From Branchiostoma belcheri (lineage: Eukaryota > Chordata > Leptocardii > Amphioxiformes > Branchiostomatidae): 64,000 nt of DNA. The DNA lies in the NCBI RefSeq assembly GCF_001625305.1, contig NW_017804587.1, positions 189,727 to 253,726 on the forward strand, given 5' to 3'. Position numbers and translations under genes: made by a program. Of the stretch, positions 36,611 to 49,573 are shown piece by piece (position 1 is the first letter of the stretch; each line of letters begins with the position of its first letter). The notes beneath the pieces are model-generated. The model saw only the letters and a list, made by a program, of their open reading frames with translations, was not told the origin of the DNA and made no database searches.

Positions 36611-36852
36611 GCGAAACAAACAAGACCAAACAATTTTCGTCACGATCGCAGAAACTTCCTCAGCGTTTCTGCATTCCCCTCACAATGTTTGCAGCTCATG
36701 TGATCGTCTTACGATCTCCCAATTTCCCCAGGGGGGTGCCTGCCTAAAAGTTTAATACCCGTAATAACCACCATCATTGCTGGTATCGACCAGGTGATAA
36801 CCTGTAATGCCTCCTGCCTGACCAATGGGCTTAAATGATGATAAATTCGTTA

Positions 36853-37121
36853 GGCCGCACCGATTAATCAATCGGTTCTCAGATGCGCTGCTTAATTTTT
36901 TTGTCTGATTTGAAAAAAAAATTCTGGCTCTGGATCAACTCCAAAATGATCATATTCTACTTACTTTTAGCTCCCAACCAGCCTGGTATGTTGACTTCGT
37001 GGCTCCTGTTGTAACATTTAGAGCTATTGCAGGATGCATGGGCCTGTTTTTTTCACACTGTTGCTTCACATTCCCCCCCACCCCCGAAAAAAGAGAACCA
37101 ACCAATTTAATTGGTGTGGCC
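36853..37121. mobile_element. Harbinger/Tourist-like MITE, copy 2 (TSD TTA)
   Basis: It begins GGCCGCACCGATTAATC and ends TTAATTGGTGTGGCC, flanked by TTA at 36850-36852 and 37122-37124. It is 269 bp. Shared internal blocks are tctgatttgaaaaaaaaatt and gttgacttcgtggctcctg. Confidence 0.8.
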
Positions 37122-39106
37122 TTACTTATTAATAATACCGATAGGTATATAAACATACATACAACCATCATAACTAGAGTGGGAAAGTGTTTATGATTGT
37201 GGTGAATCATGAAGAAGACTGAAGATAATACAACCAGACAGCTAAATGCAAGTGACTACTGTAGTACAGAAACACCCACCATTTGCCCACTTCTCACAGC
37301 CCTAACCACACGCATTCCTCACCATCACCCTAAGCCAAAACCACATAACCAGTGGCCTCTTTTACGGCGAGCAATCTCATTGCCATTTCCACTGACTAAT
37401 GCTGTTTTACAGTCCTGCGATTGCCACAGATCATAAAACAGGGATGAGACCGGCAACAAGGCAAACTCGTTAATTGAAGTTGCCTGATCCCTGAGGGGGT
37501 TCTAAACTTTGTACTCGAACGAGAGGAAAATTGAACAATGCATTAAGTGGCACCATGAATGGTAAGTTAAAAATTGCCTGTTTGTCATACATTTTGTACA
37601 TGTAGTTCACATAATGGGAATACATGTATGCAATCAAGCCTGAATGTATGTATGTATGTATAATGTAGTCAAGAGACAACGTCAAATGTCTCTCGTCTCA
37701 AATATACGTCAGCAACGTATAATGTGTTAACAAAAAGAACAAGTGCTACATTAGGCTGAATTGTAGCTAACTGTTTCTTATTTTAACTCTACCACATCAA
37801 ACATATTATGTATGTGCAAATCTCATGGAAAGGAGAAATAATACAGTATACATGTGCAGTCTTCACTTAGTGTTACCAATCCACTCGCTCACTCACTAAC
37901 TCACTTACTCTGAACTAGGTCATTTTCCCAAAACTGACTCTCATTCAATTCACTCATACGCTACTTGTTTAAAAAAAAAAGAAGGAAGAATTGAGTGTAG
38001 ACCGTACCTATAACTGCGAAGTCCAGCCAATTAATAAGTGAGAGCTGTAGTGACTGTCCAAATACTACAGTACTTAAACCCCACAGCACACAAACAATGG
38101 TCTACCTGAGAGGTGCTTGAAGTAGCCTTGTATAAACTCCAGCCGTACAGGTAAGTCTGAGCACACAATGCACAGGTTAACACACCTGGACAAGCACCAC
38201 CTTTGTTCCTCAGCCTTTAACAGGTGTTCATACCCAGCGAGCTGTTAAACTTTAATATAAACATGAAAAGGCTGGAAACCCAATTCATTGTCTGGATTTC
38301 CAACTCTGGTATTTAACTACAAGACTATTTCCTAAATGATGTATACAATTGAGGCCAAGGCTGGTCTTTATACAGTTGAATATATGTGGTTACTAAAGGG
38401 ACAATCAATAGCATGTCAAGCTTGGGGAAAATGTAGTCAGTACAAATGAAATTGTTTTTACAAAATTGTGCAGTTTAGTAACTGTGCAGTTTATTATGTT
38501 TCAATCATCCAGTCTTTGAATATCCATAATAATTTATTCACTAACTCACTTAACTACTTTTACTATACCCAATAATTTTATATTTCAATACCCAACTGCC
38601 AACAAAGAACATCAGGTTGGAAAATGTCATCATATTTCCAGGAAGTGAAATGCTACCTATTCATTACCCAGGAAATACCCTCTGCTTAGTATTACACAGT
38701 ATTCTGAAACCGCAATTACTATGCTAGAAGCATTCAACTATAATATACATGTACAAGTAGTACCAGCTTTTGCACTGTTACATGGTTAAAGGGAAGAACA
38801 TTTTGTAAAGTCTCCTACAACATTAAGAGACAATTAACTGTGTATTTTCATGACCTTCAGCTACTGCTAATGACATGTAGTGGCATTTCTAAACTGGGTA
38901 ATTCAATTTTCCTTGCTTTTCTATCACTTTTCAGCCCCGAAAATTGAATTTGGCACATGTAAGTCCTGTAACCTTCATACCTAATTTCATTACTCAAGGT
39001 ACATGTTCACAATTCCTGCAGACCTTCCGTAAAATCACATCAAATTCCAGACTTGGGAAATGAAATTTAACTTTTCATAACAATCCATAAGCTTTCATCA
39101 CAGTTG

Positions 39107-39467
39107 GGTGACACCAATTTAAGCAATTGGTTATTGGATTTGCCTGCATCTTTATTTTTTGGTTTGCAAAAAAAAATTCTGATTGCGAATCATCTCCAGG
39201 GCTTAGGGCCAAAATATTCAAATTTTGGCCTTAACAGTTGTCCATGTCCATGTCCATGTCTTCCAACTTGTTACAGCTTTTCCACCTATCAATGCAGTAG
39301 TTTGATTAAAAGTTTTAAAATCCATTGAATTAAAAGCCAACTTGGTGTGTTGACTTCATAGTATTTTGAGCATTGTATTTGTAGGATGCCTAGGCCTCTT
39401 TTCACCCTTACACTTCAAATTTTTTTCTCAAAGAATCTTAGAACCAAGAACTTGAATTCATCTGGCC
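39107..39467. mobile_element. Harbinger/Tourist-like MITE, copy 3 (degraded left end)
   Basis: The left end ggtgacaccaatttaagcaa is a mutated GGCCACACCAATTTAA, and the right end is ctggcc followed by TTA. The internal blocks caatgcagtagtttgattaa and tgtgttgacttcatag match the family. It carries a small tccatg triplication near 39242. Confidence 0.7.
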
Positions 39468-40907
39468 TTAGATCAAAAGTACAGGTCTGTATGTATGCAT
39501 GTCGAGTCACCAACTACAGAATGTGCTTTCTCTCCAGGGCGCCACCAAATTTCACAGCTCACGGGAGAGCAAAGAGCATGCAAGCACCTCGCATATGAAT
39601 TCGTTCAGCTTTTTTGAACGGATTAATCAACCAGAAAATATGAGATGGAAAAATTAATAAAAGGAGGAGGATCATAACTTTATTAGATTTGACCTTTTAT
39701 TGGATCTTACACAAACAGAAAAGTATAATGGGAATGAAGACCCAAACAATAAAATATGGCAATTTACATTGTATTACTACTAGGTTCACACATTAGAAGA
39801 AATTTAGAAGTCAGACATCCTTTTCAACCCATTATGACTACCTATTAAGCTTTTACAAAGAGGAGATTGAATCAGCAAAATCAATGCCCGAAAGAAGTCA
39901 AGCTGATGCTAAGATACAACAGGCAGCATACAAAATCGTCACACTATTGATACATAATGTATCTGTTTGCCCCAGAAACTGTAGGTTATCTGCTGTTGCA
40001 AGGACGTCACTTCACCCATACTCTAAAGAGAAGGCATCATACAGTAATGACCTTGCTAGGTTCAGCAAGCAATTCAATTTGCAGCAGGAAATTTCTCTGC
40101 CACACCCAACTGTCAAGGTTATCTGAGGGACGGAACATTCATCCGTTGCTACCCATACAGGTGGATCATGGGCAAAAGAACTTCTGACACTATTTTGCCA
40201 TATTCATGATCAACGGAATTTGACTGCAATTGTATACATTTTCGATTCAGACCCTTTTGTAAAATTTGCATTGTATGTATACAAAAATGACAAGAAGTAT
40301 ATTTGGTTGTTTCAAACTGATTCTTGCACAGTATGTTTGCAGCAGAACTGTGGATATCAATTCAAGGCTTAAGAAATTGCAATTCTTCTCACTGGTAAAG
40401 TCAATCATAAGAAGTACCGAACAATCTATATATAGTTTATCTATCAGTCCTAAACAATCCTTTTACCTCTACGATATGACAAGTGACAGCAAGTCCTATC
40501 CCAAGTGCCACTGAGTGACACACATAATGGAAAGCCACTAGTGCCTCCTATAAAAAGGTGGGAAACGATGACTTCAAAGAACAATCAAAAGAAGGACATC
40601 ACCTCCACTGCTGTAGTAAGGAATATCGGCAACATATCAGCTAACATCACACCACTGTATACGTGGGATTGATGAGAAAGACATGCTCAGATCTGACAAT
40701 ATGTAACTCCCACCCTGCCCTACACAGCATGTGGGTGACTGCTACATAATTACCCAATCTTCCTCTCACCAGTTGCCAGAAACAAACAGACATATCAACG
40801 CACGAACACTGCATGAGACTGCAGGCAGGATTGTAAATACAAGAAGGTGTGGCGTCGTGTGATGTTGATTCCACCTACATGCCCCGATGTTGTGCACTTG
40901 CTTTTTA

Positions 40908-41070
40908 ATTGACACAATTTTCCTCACTTCACTCAGGTGAAAATGTGTACCTAGCCTCAGTTAGGGACGTCCCTCGAATAGGATGTAAAATGGGGGTCCC
41001 GTGTTTGGGGAGAGCCACACCCCACACATATTTAAGAACCCAACACACCTTTCGAAAAAGCCTCAGTAGA
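40908..41070 (+). mobile_element. SINE family 2 copy, head missing
   Basis: ttcctcacttcactcaggtg aaaatgtgtacctagcctca, then gtcccgtgtttggggagagc cacacc and aagaacccaacacac. The body order matches 42691-42925, but no box A or B is retained. Confidence 0.65.
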
Positions 41071-41924
41071 GGCATGTCTGTGCAATGGGCAGTTAAAAGT
41101 CTTGCCAATAATTGGCATGGCAGGATGATCAGTAAGATGATCATAGACATTAAAGACAACACAAAACAAAGGGTAGGTGCAACTGCTCAAAAAACTTGGA
41201 TGCGGTAAAACCTATTGGAGCAGGCATGTGGCACAGCCAGGCAGCTGCAGTCTCAAGACACATTAAAACAGTCCAGTCCAATTTGACAGTTTTAAAGGCC
41301 CTTTCCTATGCTGAATCAAAAGTTGTGGTGGTATAGCTACTAAATCACTGTTCCATTCTTGATTTGTTTTCTATAAAAGTCTAGCTGCTGGCATCAAGGT
41401 ATAAATGATGGCTTTATTACTTTTATTGAATATGAGATTGGACGTTTCGTGATCATCGTCTGTGTAACCAATAGTTGGGGTTGCCGATATTTTCCAGCTC
41501 ATATCATGTACAGAGGTGATGAGTGTTTATAGACTCTTCATATATTTGGCCCAAAGTTTCACTACAGTACTATTTGCTTCTTTCACCTTCCAGACAGTTT
41601 GTCTTGTGTGTATACATAATATACATGTATATAACTTTATTGTGCAACAGTTGTACAGTGTACAAAGTATGGCATCTACTAACTTAAGTAAGTACATTTC
41701 AACTACATTTTCATAAGGCTAATCTAATACTACCCTGGATGCCAAACTAGTATCGGGCCGTTAGCCTTTTTCCAGACAAGTCTGCGGAACTGCTCGCATA
41801 TGTGACCAAGACTGCTGCAGTCTCATGAGTTCTCGTGTGTAGAGTTTGCGATATCTTGCCGGCCATATCTAGCTTGTAATCACTGCACACTGTCGTGTGG
41901 TATGCTTGAAGGTGGTTTCTGTCT

Positions 41925-42090
41925 ATCTGTCTGCATGTCTCTGTCTATCTCCTTTTTTCTCACTGTCAGTCTCACCTCTGTCTATCCCTCTGTCTATCCC
42001 TCTGTCTATCCCCTTGTCTCTCTGTCTCTGCCTCTGTCTGTCCCCCTCTCTCATGTCTCTGTCTGTCTTGTTTTCTTTGAGTTTCTCTAT
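41925..42090 (+). repeat. Low-complexity (TCTGTCTATCCC)n / (TCTC)n tract
   Basis: Pyrimidine-rich tandem copies of ctctgtctatccc lie within about 165 bp. Open frames here are artefacts of the repeat. Confidence 0.9.
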
Positions 42091-42330
42091 CAATTCCCGC
42101 GTATTACGCACGTCATCAGCATACAACTATGATTTATGACTTCCTTATACCAGAAAGAAAAGATCACATCCCTGAACATCCCTCCTCAGACTCCAACATG
42201 TAAGGACCCAGTGACAGAGACAGATGACGACTGTTGTGTCTCATTGAACCCTTCCTCACAGCTGGTTACATCAAGACTCTGGTCGATACTTGCCCTGTCC
42301 CAACAACTCTACATCTCCCTTAGGCAGCAC

Positions 42331-42665
42331 AGGTGCCTCACTGAAGGGTCATCACAGGTCACAGGCAGGCAAGATGTCTGCAGAACGTCCATACATACAT
42401 GTAGAATTGGTTCTGCTTCAAACACTGAACAGCTTACAGTGTAAGTGGCAACAAGACTTATTACCGGTAAGAGTAATTTTTGAGAAGGTGGCTCACTCAG
42501 GAGTCACCAAAGTTCACAGGCAGGCTAGATGTCTGCAGAACTTCCATAGTACATAGATTTGTTTAGTCACTGCGGCTAAGATTTAGTTCTGCTTTTAACA
42601 CTGAAAAGCTTGAGTGGCAATAAGAGTAATTTTTTAGAAGGTGCCTCACTCGGGAGTCACCACAG
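42331..42665. repeat. Tandem repeat, ~155-bp unit, about 2.2 copies
   Basis: Blocks starting at about 42331, 42488 and 42642 share gtgcctcactc and gagtcaccacagttcacag. The first two also share cagatgtctgcagaac-type sequence and ttctgcttcaaacactgaac. Confidence 0.75.
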
Positions 42666-42690
42666 TTCACAGCCAGACACTCAAGTTCTA

Positions 42691-42925
42691 CATTGTGGTC
42701 TTGTGGTTGGAGCTGTTGAAGAAGCTTATAGGTTCGAATCCCCCACTATCGTGCCCTTGAGAAAGACACTTTACACCTATTTCCTCCCTCGCCTCAGGTC
42801 AGAATGAGAACCATACACTTTGGTTAGTGACATCCTCTTAGATGGGACATAAAGCAGAGGTCCAGTGTTTGAGGACAGCCACACCTCAAGCACCAAGGGA
42901 GTTTGGCAAAAGGGTTCATGACAGG
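42691..42925 (+). mobile_element. SINE family 2 copy with tRNA-like head
   Basis: An A-box-like tggtcttgtggttgg and a B box ggttcgaatcccc (42731-42743) form a tRNA-like promoter. Then come cgtgcccttgagaaagacac, tttcctccctcgcctcaggt and gtgtttgaggacagccacac c. This is the most complete of the four copies. Confidence 0.75.
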
Positions 42926-43701
42926 GTGGTCCATTCTTTATCTTTCTATAGACCGACATGTACAGGAGTGTATAGAGTATGAAGTAAGAGATAAGCATCA
43001 TTTGTATTCTGCAAGTTCAACAGCTGGAGCTGTCAACTCAGTAGTCGTTGACCTGTTTCTTCAGAATTGAAGAAAATTGATACTTATCATTTGCTCCATT
43101 CAAGCACTCTGTCAATGCAATTTCACCATAGTTTGTGTAATTATGTGATATCTCATCATGATTTCTCAGACCAGAGTATAGAAAAGTCCAATGCAATAAA
43201 TCCAATGTTCAAATGTTCCAAGGAAACATATTGCTTGTAAAAATTGCAGAGACTTACTCTCTACCAGGACTGAATTGGTTTCAATATTGGCCCATCATTT
43301 CCAATGCATGTTTGATGTAACTGGAAGTTTATGGGTCAATCGAGATCCTCTGCTGGAAGAAGCAAACCAAATTTGAGGTGAGCTTGGAGGAAAAAATAAG
43401 TAGCAATTTACGGCAATCCGGTTGACCCCTTGTGATTGATTTGTGTGTGGTAAGCCGAGGCCAGGTGCCCAATGAGAGGGCAGTGTTAAGTGCCCCCATC
43501 AGACTGGGTCAGTGGAAACTCCCATGGCCACCTGGGGCCTGATTAGCCCCCAGCCTGCATCATTCACCTGGCCTACAGTAAGTTAAGGCCCCTCTCACAC
43601 ATCAACCCAGGGTTGGCTGAAGTTTGGGAACAATCTGACCAGATTTAGGCCATGCCAACCTTTCAATACAAATCAAATCAAATCTGAGTCTAATTTGAGT
43701 G

Positions 43702-43964
43702 CCAGAGACTTTAAAAATGGTACACACTTCTTTCTCTGCTTAGCACTCAGCACTTATGAGAAAGAGTGTGGGAAGGTAAAAAAAAACTACCAGCGGACTA
43801 GCCCCCTACTTTTGGGGGGCGGCAACCTAGGGCGGCGGCCGCCAGGAGCGCGATTTAGTCAGGCTACCTACTGTAGTGCCTTGCACAACTGTGTGTCGCC
43901 CAAGCGCTACAGATATGGACATGGGCACCAAAGCCTATGCTCTGCATAGAGCACGGGAGACCTT
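43702..43964 (+). mobile_element. SINE family 1, 5'-truncated copy
   Basis: The body matches 7757-7960 (agactttaaaaatggtacac ... gctctgcatagagcac) but lacks the tRNA head. It contains an extra ~60-bp GC-rich block (ggcggcaacctagggcggcg) between agccccctac and tgtagtgcc, absent from the other copy. Confidence 0.8.
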
Positions 43965-44084
43965 TTGAGTCCAAATGTGACCAGTAGTCACACGCATGTA
44001 TGTGTACAGTAATAGTCTTTGTAAAAATCAACATAATTCAGATATAGAATGTATCTTGTACATGTACTTCTACCAGTTCGATTA

Positions 44085-44485
44085 GGCCATGTTGATTTGA
44101 TTATATGGATGACATCCTCCGGGAGCCCCAAAACTGATGCGCGCGTGCGAATAAAAAAAAAGCTTTGCAAAAAAAAAAAAAGTTCTTTTCATTATGAAAT
44201 CTACGTGGTCATGAGGGTTGAGCAAATGGCACAGAATATGGTTTGGCGAATAATCTAGTCTTGAAGTTCATTTCTTTACAATTTCGTCTTTTTTCGTTTG
44301 ATTTTGGCCTTCTACGACATTGGTATAGTTTTTAATATTTTTTTTTGTAACTTATGGTATATTTTTGCTCATTTTGCAACTGTTTTGTACGATTTACAGT
44401 ATGGTTGAAAACTTTTTTTTTTTTGGAAACGGCCGAAAATTCATGCGCGCGCGGATGTCATCCATATAATCAAATCAACATGGCC
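44085..44485. mobile_element. Harbinger/Tourist-like MITE, second subfamily, perfect 33-bp TIRs
   Basis: The left end, GGCCATGTTGATTTGATTAT plus 13 more bases to 44117, is exactly inverted at 44453-44485. The flanking TTA at 44082-44084 and 44486-44488 is the target duplication. It is 401 bp with T-rich and gcgcgcg patches inside, and non-coding. It shares GGCC ends and the TTA preference, but not the body, with the six-copy MITE family. Confidence 0.88.
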
Positions 44486-45698
44486 TTATACAATAAAAAT
44501 TGAATTGATAAGCTGTGTTTTCACTAGTGGAGAACATCACCAAATCCTAGCTCATATGATATTCAGCACATGTTAGCCTCCTCATTCCTCTGGAGACATT
44601 AATGCAACATGACCAGGGCAAAGTGACTGTGAGCAAAGTTAGAGGTATATGATTATAGTAAATCAATTGATAGATTCTGAAATGAGTGTGTTCCAAGACT
44701 GAATACGCTTGGATTTTGCACATGCCAATTTTTCTTTCTCCATCTGTAGCATCCCTGATTGATCCATGCAGGAAAGAAGACCAAATGGCTGGTTGGTTTC
44801 TGAACAAGATCTAATGTGCAACATTATCATTAAGGCCTCACCACAAATGGGCAGTTTAGCATGCAGAGTCCTTGACAGGTGATTCTGGACTGATGAAGGG
44901 CCTTATTAATTCTCTCCAGATAAGGCCCCCAGGGACACAGACAGATTCTCCATGTATTCTCCCTTTGGCATTTTGATGTTGCTGTTTTTGCTGATTACAG
45001 AATGATGACCGATCAGAAGAAAATGGTAGTGATCAGGAAACAAAACGTAATCAGTCAGAAATGATAATGTTAAAAGTGCTGACCAGAAACTGCTCTGAAA
45101 GCTACATGTATATGATTGTATGCTGTGATTTTCTTTTTGTTTCAACGAGTTTGGTTAGAGCAAGGTCAGAGATCACTTCTAGGCATTGAGCGCTCTAAAA
45201 ACAAATGTGTGAGAGAAATACCAGTACATGTAACGTTACCCTACCTATATATATAGCTATACAGTCTAATGCTCTTCCTACTGTACCACTCTCCACACCA
45301 CAGCTCCTAGAATTGTTATATCTGACAGGTATTTTAGATACCGTACTTTTAATATAGGAAAACATAAATCTGGTCTATGTCGTTGCTATAGATTAGAATT
45401 ATCATACTTAAAACCAGATCCAAACCTATCAACAAAGGCTCTCCATGAATCCGTACTTAATTCTCCTTGTCATTTTTCAAAGATTTTGACATCAAACTAC
45501 CTAATTTCTATCCTGCATGGTGACCTAGTCACCCAGGAATACTCCCACCACAAGACTTCATATCCAGCCTCAATGACCAACAACGTTAACAGGTGACCTT
45601 TTTCCTAACCTGTTGGGAAAATTTTGTCTTCTCATCTGAACAAAATCAGGCCAGTTAGAACAAGTAAGCACCAGGACTGAGAATGTCATTAAACGTTA

Positions 45699-46008
45699 GG
45701 CCACAACAATTTAATTCATTGGTTCTTGGATTTGTTCAGAAGAAATATGAAGCGACAAAGAAGAAATATGAAGCGACAAAGAAAAAACAGCCTTAGGTAG
45801 TAGGTGTATGATATTGATAAGTGTGTGATAGCCCCAAATGCTACAACAGGAGCTACATGTATGAAGTCAACATACATTGTACCAGAGTGGTTTGTAATTC
45901 AAACAATGAAGTTTAAAGGTTTTTATACAGAATCCAATTTTTTTCTGGCATATCAGCAAAAAATGTGGCTGGTATATGTAAGAACCAATTCATTAAATTG
46001 GTCTGGAC
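45699..46008. mobile_element. Harbinger/Tourist-like MITE, copy 4 (TSD TTA)
   Basis: It starts GGCCACAACAATTTAATTC and ends AATTGGTCTGGAC (a mutated TGGCC), flanked by TTA on both sides. It contains a local 20-bp duplication (aagaaatatgaagcgacaaa twice). Confidence 0.75.
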
Positions 46009-46120
46009 TTAATATTAAAGTTAAGGGAAACATAATACCCGAGCTTCATGGTTGGGAAGCATTACACATACATACATCATCATCCATTGGGTATCCTTAA
46101 TGTTTTGAGACATTTCACAG

Positions 46121-46203
46121 CTGCCGCTGCGCCGCGTGCCTGCGAAGCTGGTGTGTTACGCCGAAAGGTGGTTATACCGGCTATACAGATACAGATACAG
46201 ATA
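46121..46203 (+). repeat. Single 50-bp minisatellite-family unit with GC-rich junction
   Basis: ctgccgctgcgccgcgtgcc tgcgaagctggtgtgttacg, then gttataccggctatacagat and acagatacag. Confidence 0.8.
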
Positions 46204-46639
46204 TTGGGGTCTGAATATATCCCAACATATGGAAAAGTAATATGATCACTATTGAAGGTGTATTTGATAGGCCAGTATTGGGGAAAAGTAGGCCACCTTA
46301 CCATTACTGTTAACTTCTCTGGAATAGCCCTTACTCAATTGATAAGCTCTTTTAAGTAGAAGTAACAATTTTTCATGAAAGTAAAAAGATTGCATTAAAG
46401 ATAAAGTCCACAGTAATGCATTTGCCATTGAAATATGACTATTCTACATGATTTGGACACAGGCTAACTCCATCTTTTCTTTTGACTGTGGCTCCATCGA
46501 TCCTTGCCCTTGTCAACATGTATGTTTCAGTGCAATGAATGAATGAATATCAAATCCTTGTGTCGTACAAAATATGGTTTACCCTGCCAATATGGCCTTA
46601 TGTGAAACTAATATCAATAACTTAATGCGAGTTAAACCT

Positions 46640-48155
46640 ACAGGACTAGGATGGTAGTTGTTAACTTACAGTGATGTCCCTTAAGGACCGTTTAACCAAT
46701 AAATGCCCAGTCTGATATGTGAAAAAAACCTCTATCCTCCAGCAAGCCTGAATTTAAATTCCCTCCTGCGCACCTGTTAAACCGTATAAACCTGTTAAAG
46801 TCAGAGCAAGAACTAGGACGGTAGTTAAGTTATTAACTTACAGTGATGTCCCTTCCCGTTTAACCAATAAATGCCCAGATCAGATATGTAAAAAAAAACC
46901 CCTCCATCCTCTAGCAAGGCTGAACTTAAATTCCCTTCTGTGCATCTGTTAAACCTTATTAGTTACTATAAGTCAGAGCTAGACTTAGGATGCTACAATG
47001 TTAGTTAACTTACATGTACAGTGATGTCCCTAACCGTTAAACCAATAAATGCCAGTCAGATATGTAACAAAAAACTCCATCCATCCTCCAGCAAGCCTGA
47101 ATTTAAATTCCCTCTTGTGCATCTGTTAAACCTTATTATTTATTATACATGTAAGTCAGAGCTAGAATTAGGATGGTACAATGGTAGTTAAGTTGTTAAC
47201 TTACAGTGATGTCCCTTACTGTTTAACCAATAAATGTCAGATATGTAAAATAAAATCCCTCCATCCTCTATCAAGCCTGAATTTAAATTCCCTTAGAACT
47301 GTGCACCTGTTAAACCTTATATATAAGTCAGAGAATTAGGATGGTAGTTAAGTTTAAAGTTGTTAACTTACAGTGATGTCCCTTACCGTTAAACCAATGA
47401 ATGCCAGTCAGATATGTAAAAAAAAAAACTCCATTCTCCAGCAAGCCTGAATTTAAATTCCCTCCGGATCCTGTGCATCTGTTAAACCTTATAAGTCAGA
47501 GCTAGGATGGTACAAATGTAGTTAACTTGTTAACTTACAGTTATGTCCCTTACTGTTTAACCAATAACGCCAGTCAGATATGTAAAAAAGAAAAAAAGTC
47601 CCTCCATCCTCCAGCAAGCCTGAATTCCCTCCTGCGCATCTGGTTAATTTTATAAGTCAGAACTAGAACAGTAGTTAAGTTGTTAACTTACAACGATGTC
47701 CCTTACTGTTTAACCAATAAATGTCAGATATGTAAAAGAAAAATCCCTCCATCCTCTATCAAGCCTGAATTTAAATTCCCTTAGAACTGTGCACCTGTTA
47801 AACCTTATACATGTTGTATATAAGCCAGACCTAGAACTAGGATGGTAGTTAAGTTGTTAACTTATAGTGATGTCCCTTACCATTTAACCAATGAATGCCA
47901 GTCAGATATGTACAGAAAAAAAACCTCCATCCTCCAGCAAGCCTGAATTTACATTCTGTGCACCTGTTAAACCTTATAAGCCCATCGTCTACTCAGACGG
48001 AAGGAGGCCGATGAGAACTAGCATGGTAGTTAAGTTGTTAACTTACAGTGATGTCTCTAACTTACTATTTAACCAATAAATGCCCAGTCAGATATGTAAA
48101 AGAAAAAAACTCCCTCCATCCTCCAGCAAGCCTGAATTTAAATTCCCTGCCGTGC
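46640..48155. repeat. Satellite-like tandem array, ~172-bp unit, nine units
   Basis: Anchors ttaacttacagtgatgtccc occur at 46661, 46833, 47005, 47196, 47363, 47530, 47683, 47857 and 48038 (spacings 153-191 bp). Each unit continues with ccgtttaaccaataaatgcc, cagatatgtaaaa, tccatcctccagcaagcctg, aatttaaattccct and cacctgttaaaccttat. Units differ by small indels and substitutions. There is no coding frame across units. Confidence 0.92.
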
Positions 48156-48747
48156 ATCTGCAGCGCCGTGATTGGCATGTGATAATTAATCAATACGGCA
48201 GTCTGCGCAACACGCCCCGGAGCACGCTGCATCCAAATGCGAAAAGAGGCCACGTTAATAACATGTTGCAGACCATAAAAGGCAACCGAATCATCCGTTT
48301 TTACAACATTTGTCTTTTATAGCCATCTTTGGAGGAAGAAAGCGACGTTTATGGGGAACTGTGTGTTTTACCACTGTCAGGTAACATTGTCTGTGGGCTT
48401 TAAAATTCTAATAAACGGCCTGGCGCGGGTTCAAGCACCACACGGAGTCAGAACGGGAGGGGTTCACTGGGTAAAACATTGGTACAGATTTTTTTCATTC
48501 AGGTCTTTTTTTTTGCAATTTGCAATTTTTTTTTTGAAAATGTAGAACTTTATTCCACACAACTAGTAATTGTTTTGCTATTGTTAGAGGAATTGGATAT
48601 ATTTATACATATATATTCATTTCTCTGCATAGCCTCACGGGTTACCAAACCTCTAAATTTCTAAAATGTAACTGTCTCTTTTGTTCTTCAGAGAGGTTAC
48701 ATGTATCTTCTGAATTAATCAATTTGATTAAACAGGTGAATTTCACT

Positions 48748-48770
48748 GATGAAGGTTAGACATCCAGGTG
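48748..48770. mobile_element. End fragment of the TTACTCAAGCAACTGG fold-back family
   Basis: gatgaaggttagacatccag gtg matches the outer end seen at 58601 and, inverted, at 25295-25320. Confidence 0.45.
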
Positions 48771-49573
48771 AATTTGTTTTCTAGACAACACAGGCCATAA
48801 AAAAATTAAAATCCCACAAGCAATTCGCAAGGAATGTAACTGGCGTGCTCCAACCAAAATGTACATTTTGTAGTCAATCAAAAGGATAAATACTTCATTC
48901 TGCTTCCTTATGAGACCCTATTACTAACATAAAAATACAAACTGAAGTCTCATTTAGAAATAATGAGTCAATAAAATCAGAGGCATGACAGTCCAGGCCA
49001 TACGATGACCAATTTCACGGCTGGACACGGCCACAGTTCACAGGTCTGTAAATACAGCGCACGTTCTGTGGTCAAAACAGATCATTACGATCCCAGTATG
49101 ATTATGTCACTTTTAAATATCAGGCTGGAAAAAGGATACTTGACTTTTGAGTGGTACAATTTGAGATAAACTAGTACCGGTATTGAAGAATATGATCTAG
49201 ATAATATCATCTTAATGCAATGAAAGTCACCTAATACAATGTGGTTGCGGTCCATAGAAACTACATTATATTTTCTAAAGCAGACTTGACAGTGCATGAA
49301 TTTATTTTTGCTTAAAGACAGCTATATTTTATGATTGTAATATTGGAATTTCAGTTTTTAATTTACACATATAAAGCCTACAGAAAATGCAACTGTAGGA
49401 ATAAAACTGTGGTATATATTTTCACCAATGGTTAAAAAAAATATAACAGATTCTATCGCAGAAAATAAATGACAGGTAAGGAATGACCAGGGACAGCTTG
49501 AAGCCTGCGAATTCATCACACTTAATGAGCACGTTCATCACCTTTCTGCTGCAGCAGGCAGAATACGCTATTA

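Noticed and set aside
41897-42139. Ser/Leu/Pro-rich frames on both strands
   Set aside because: They arise from the (TCTGTCTATCCC)n simple repeat.
46640-48155. CRISPR-like array
   Set aside because: Whole ~172-bp units are repeated, with no short repeats separated by unique spacers, and the DNA is animal-like.
49020-49080. Candidate minus-strand exon following tttacag
   Set aside because: A short stretch with an AG but no convincing donor and no SUEL-like cysteine pattern.
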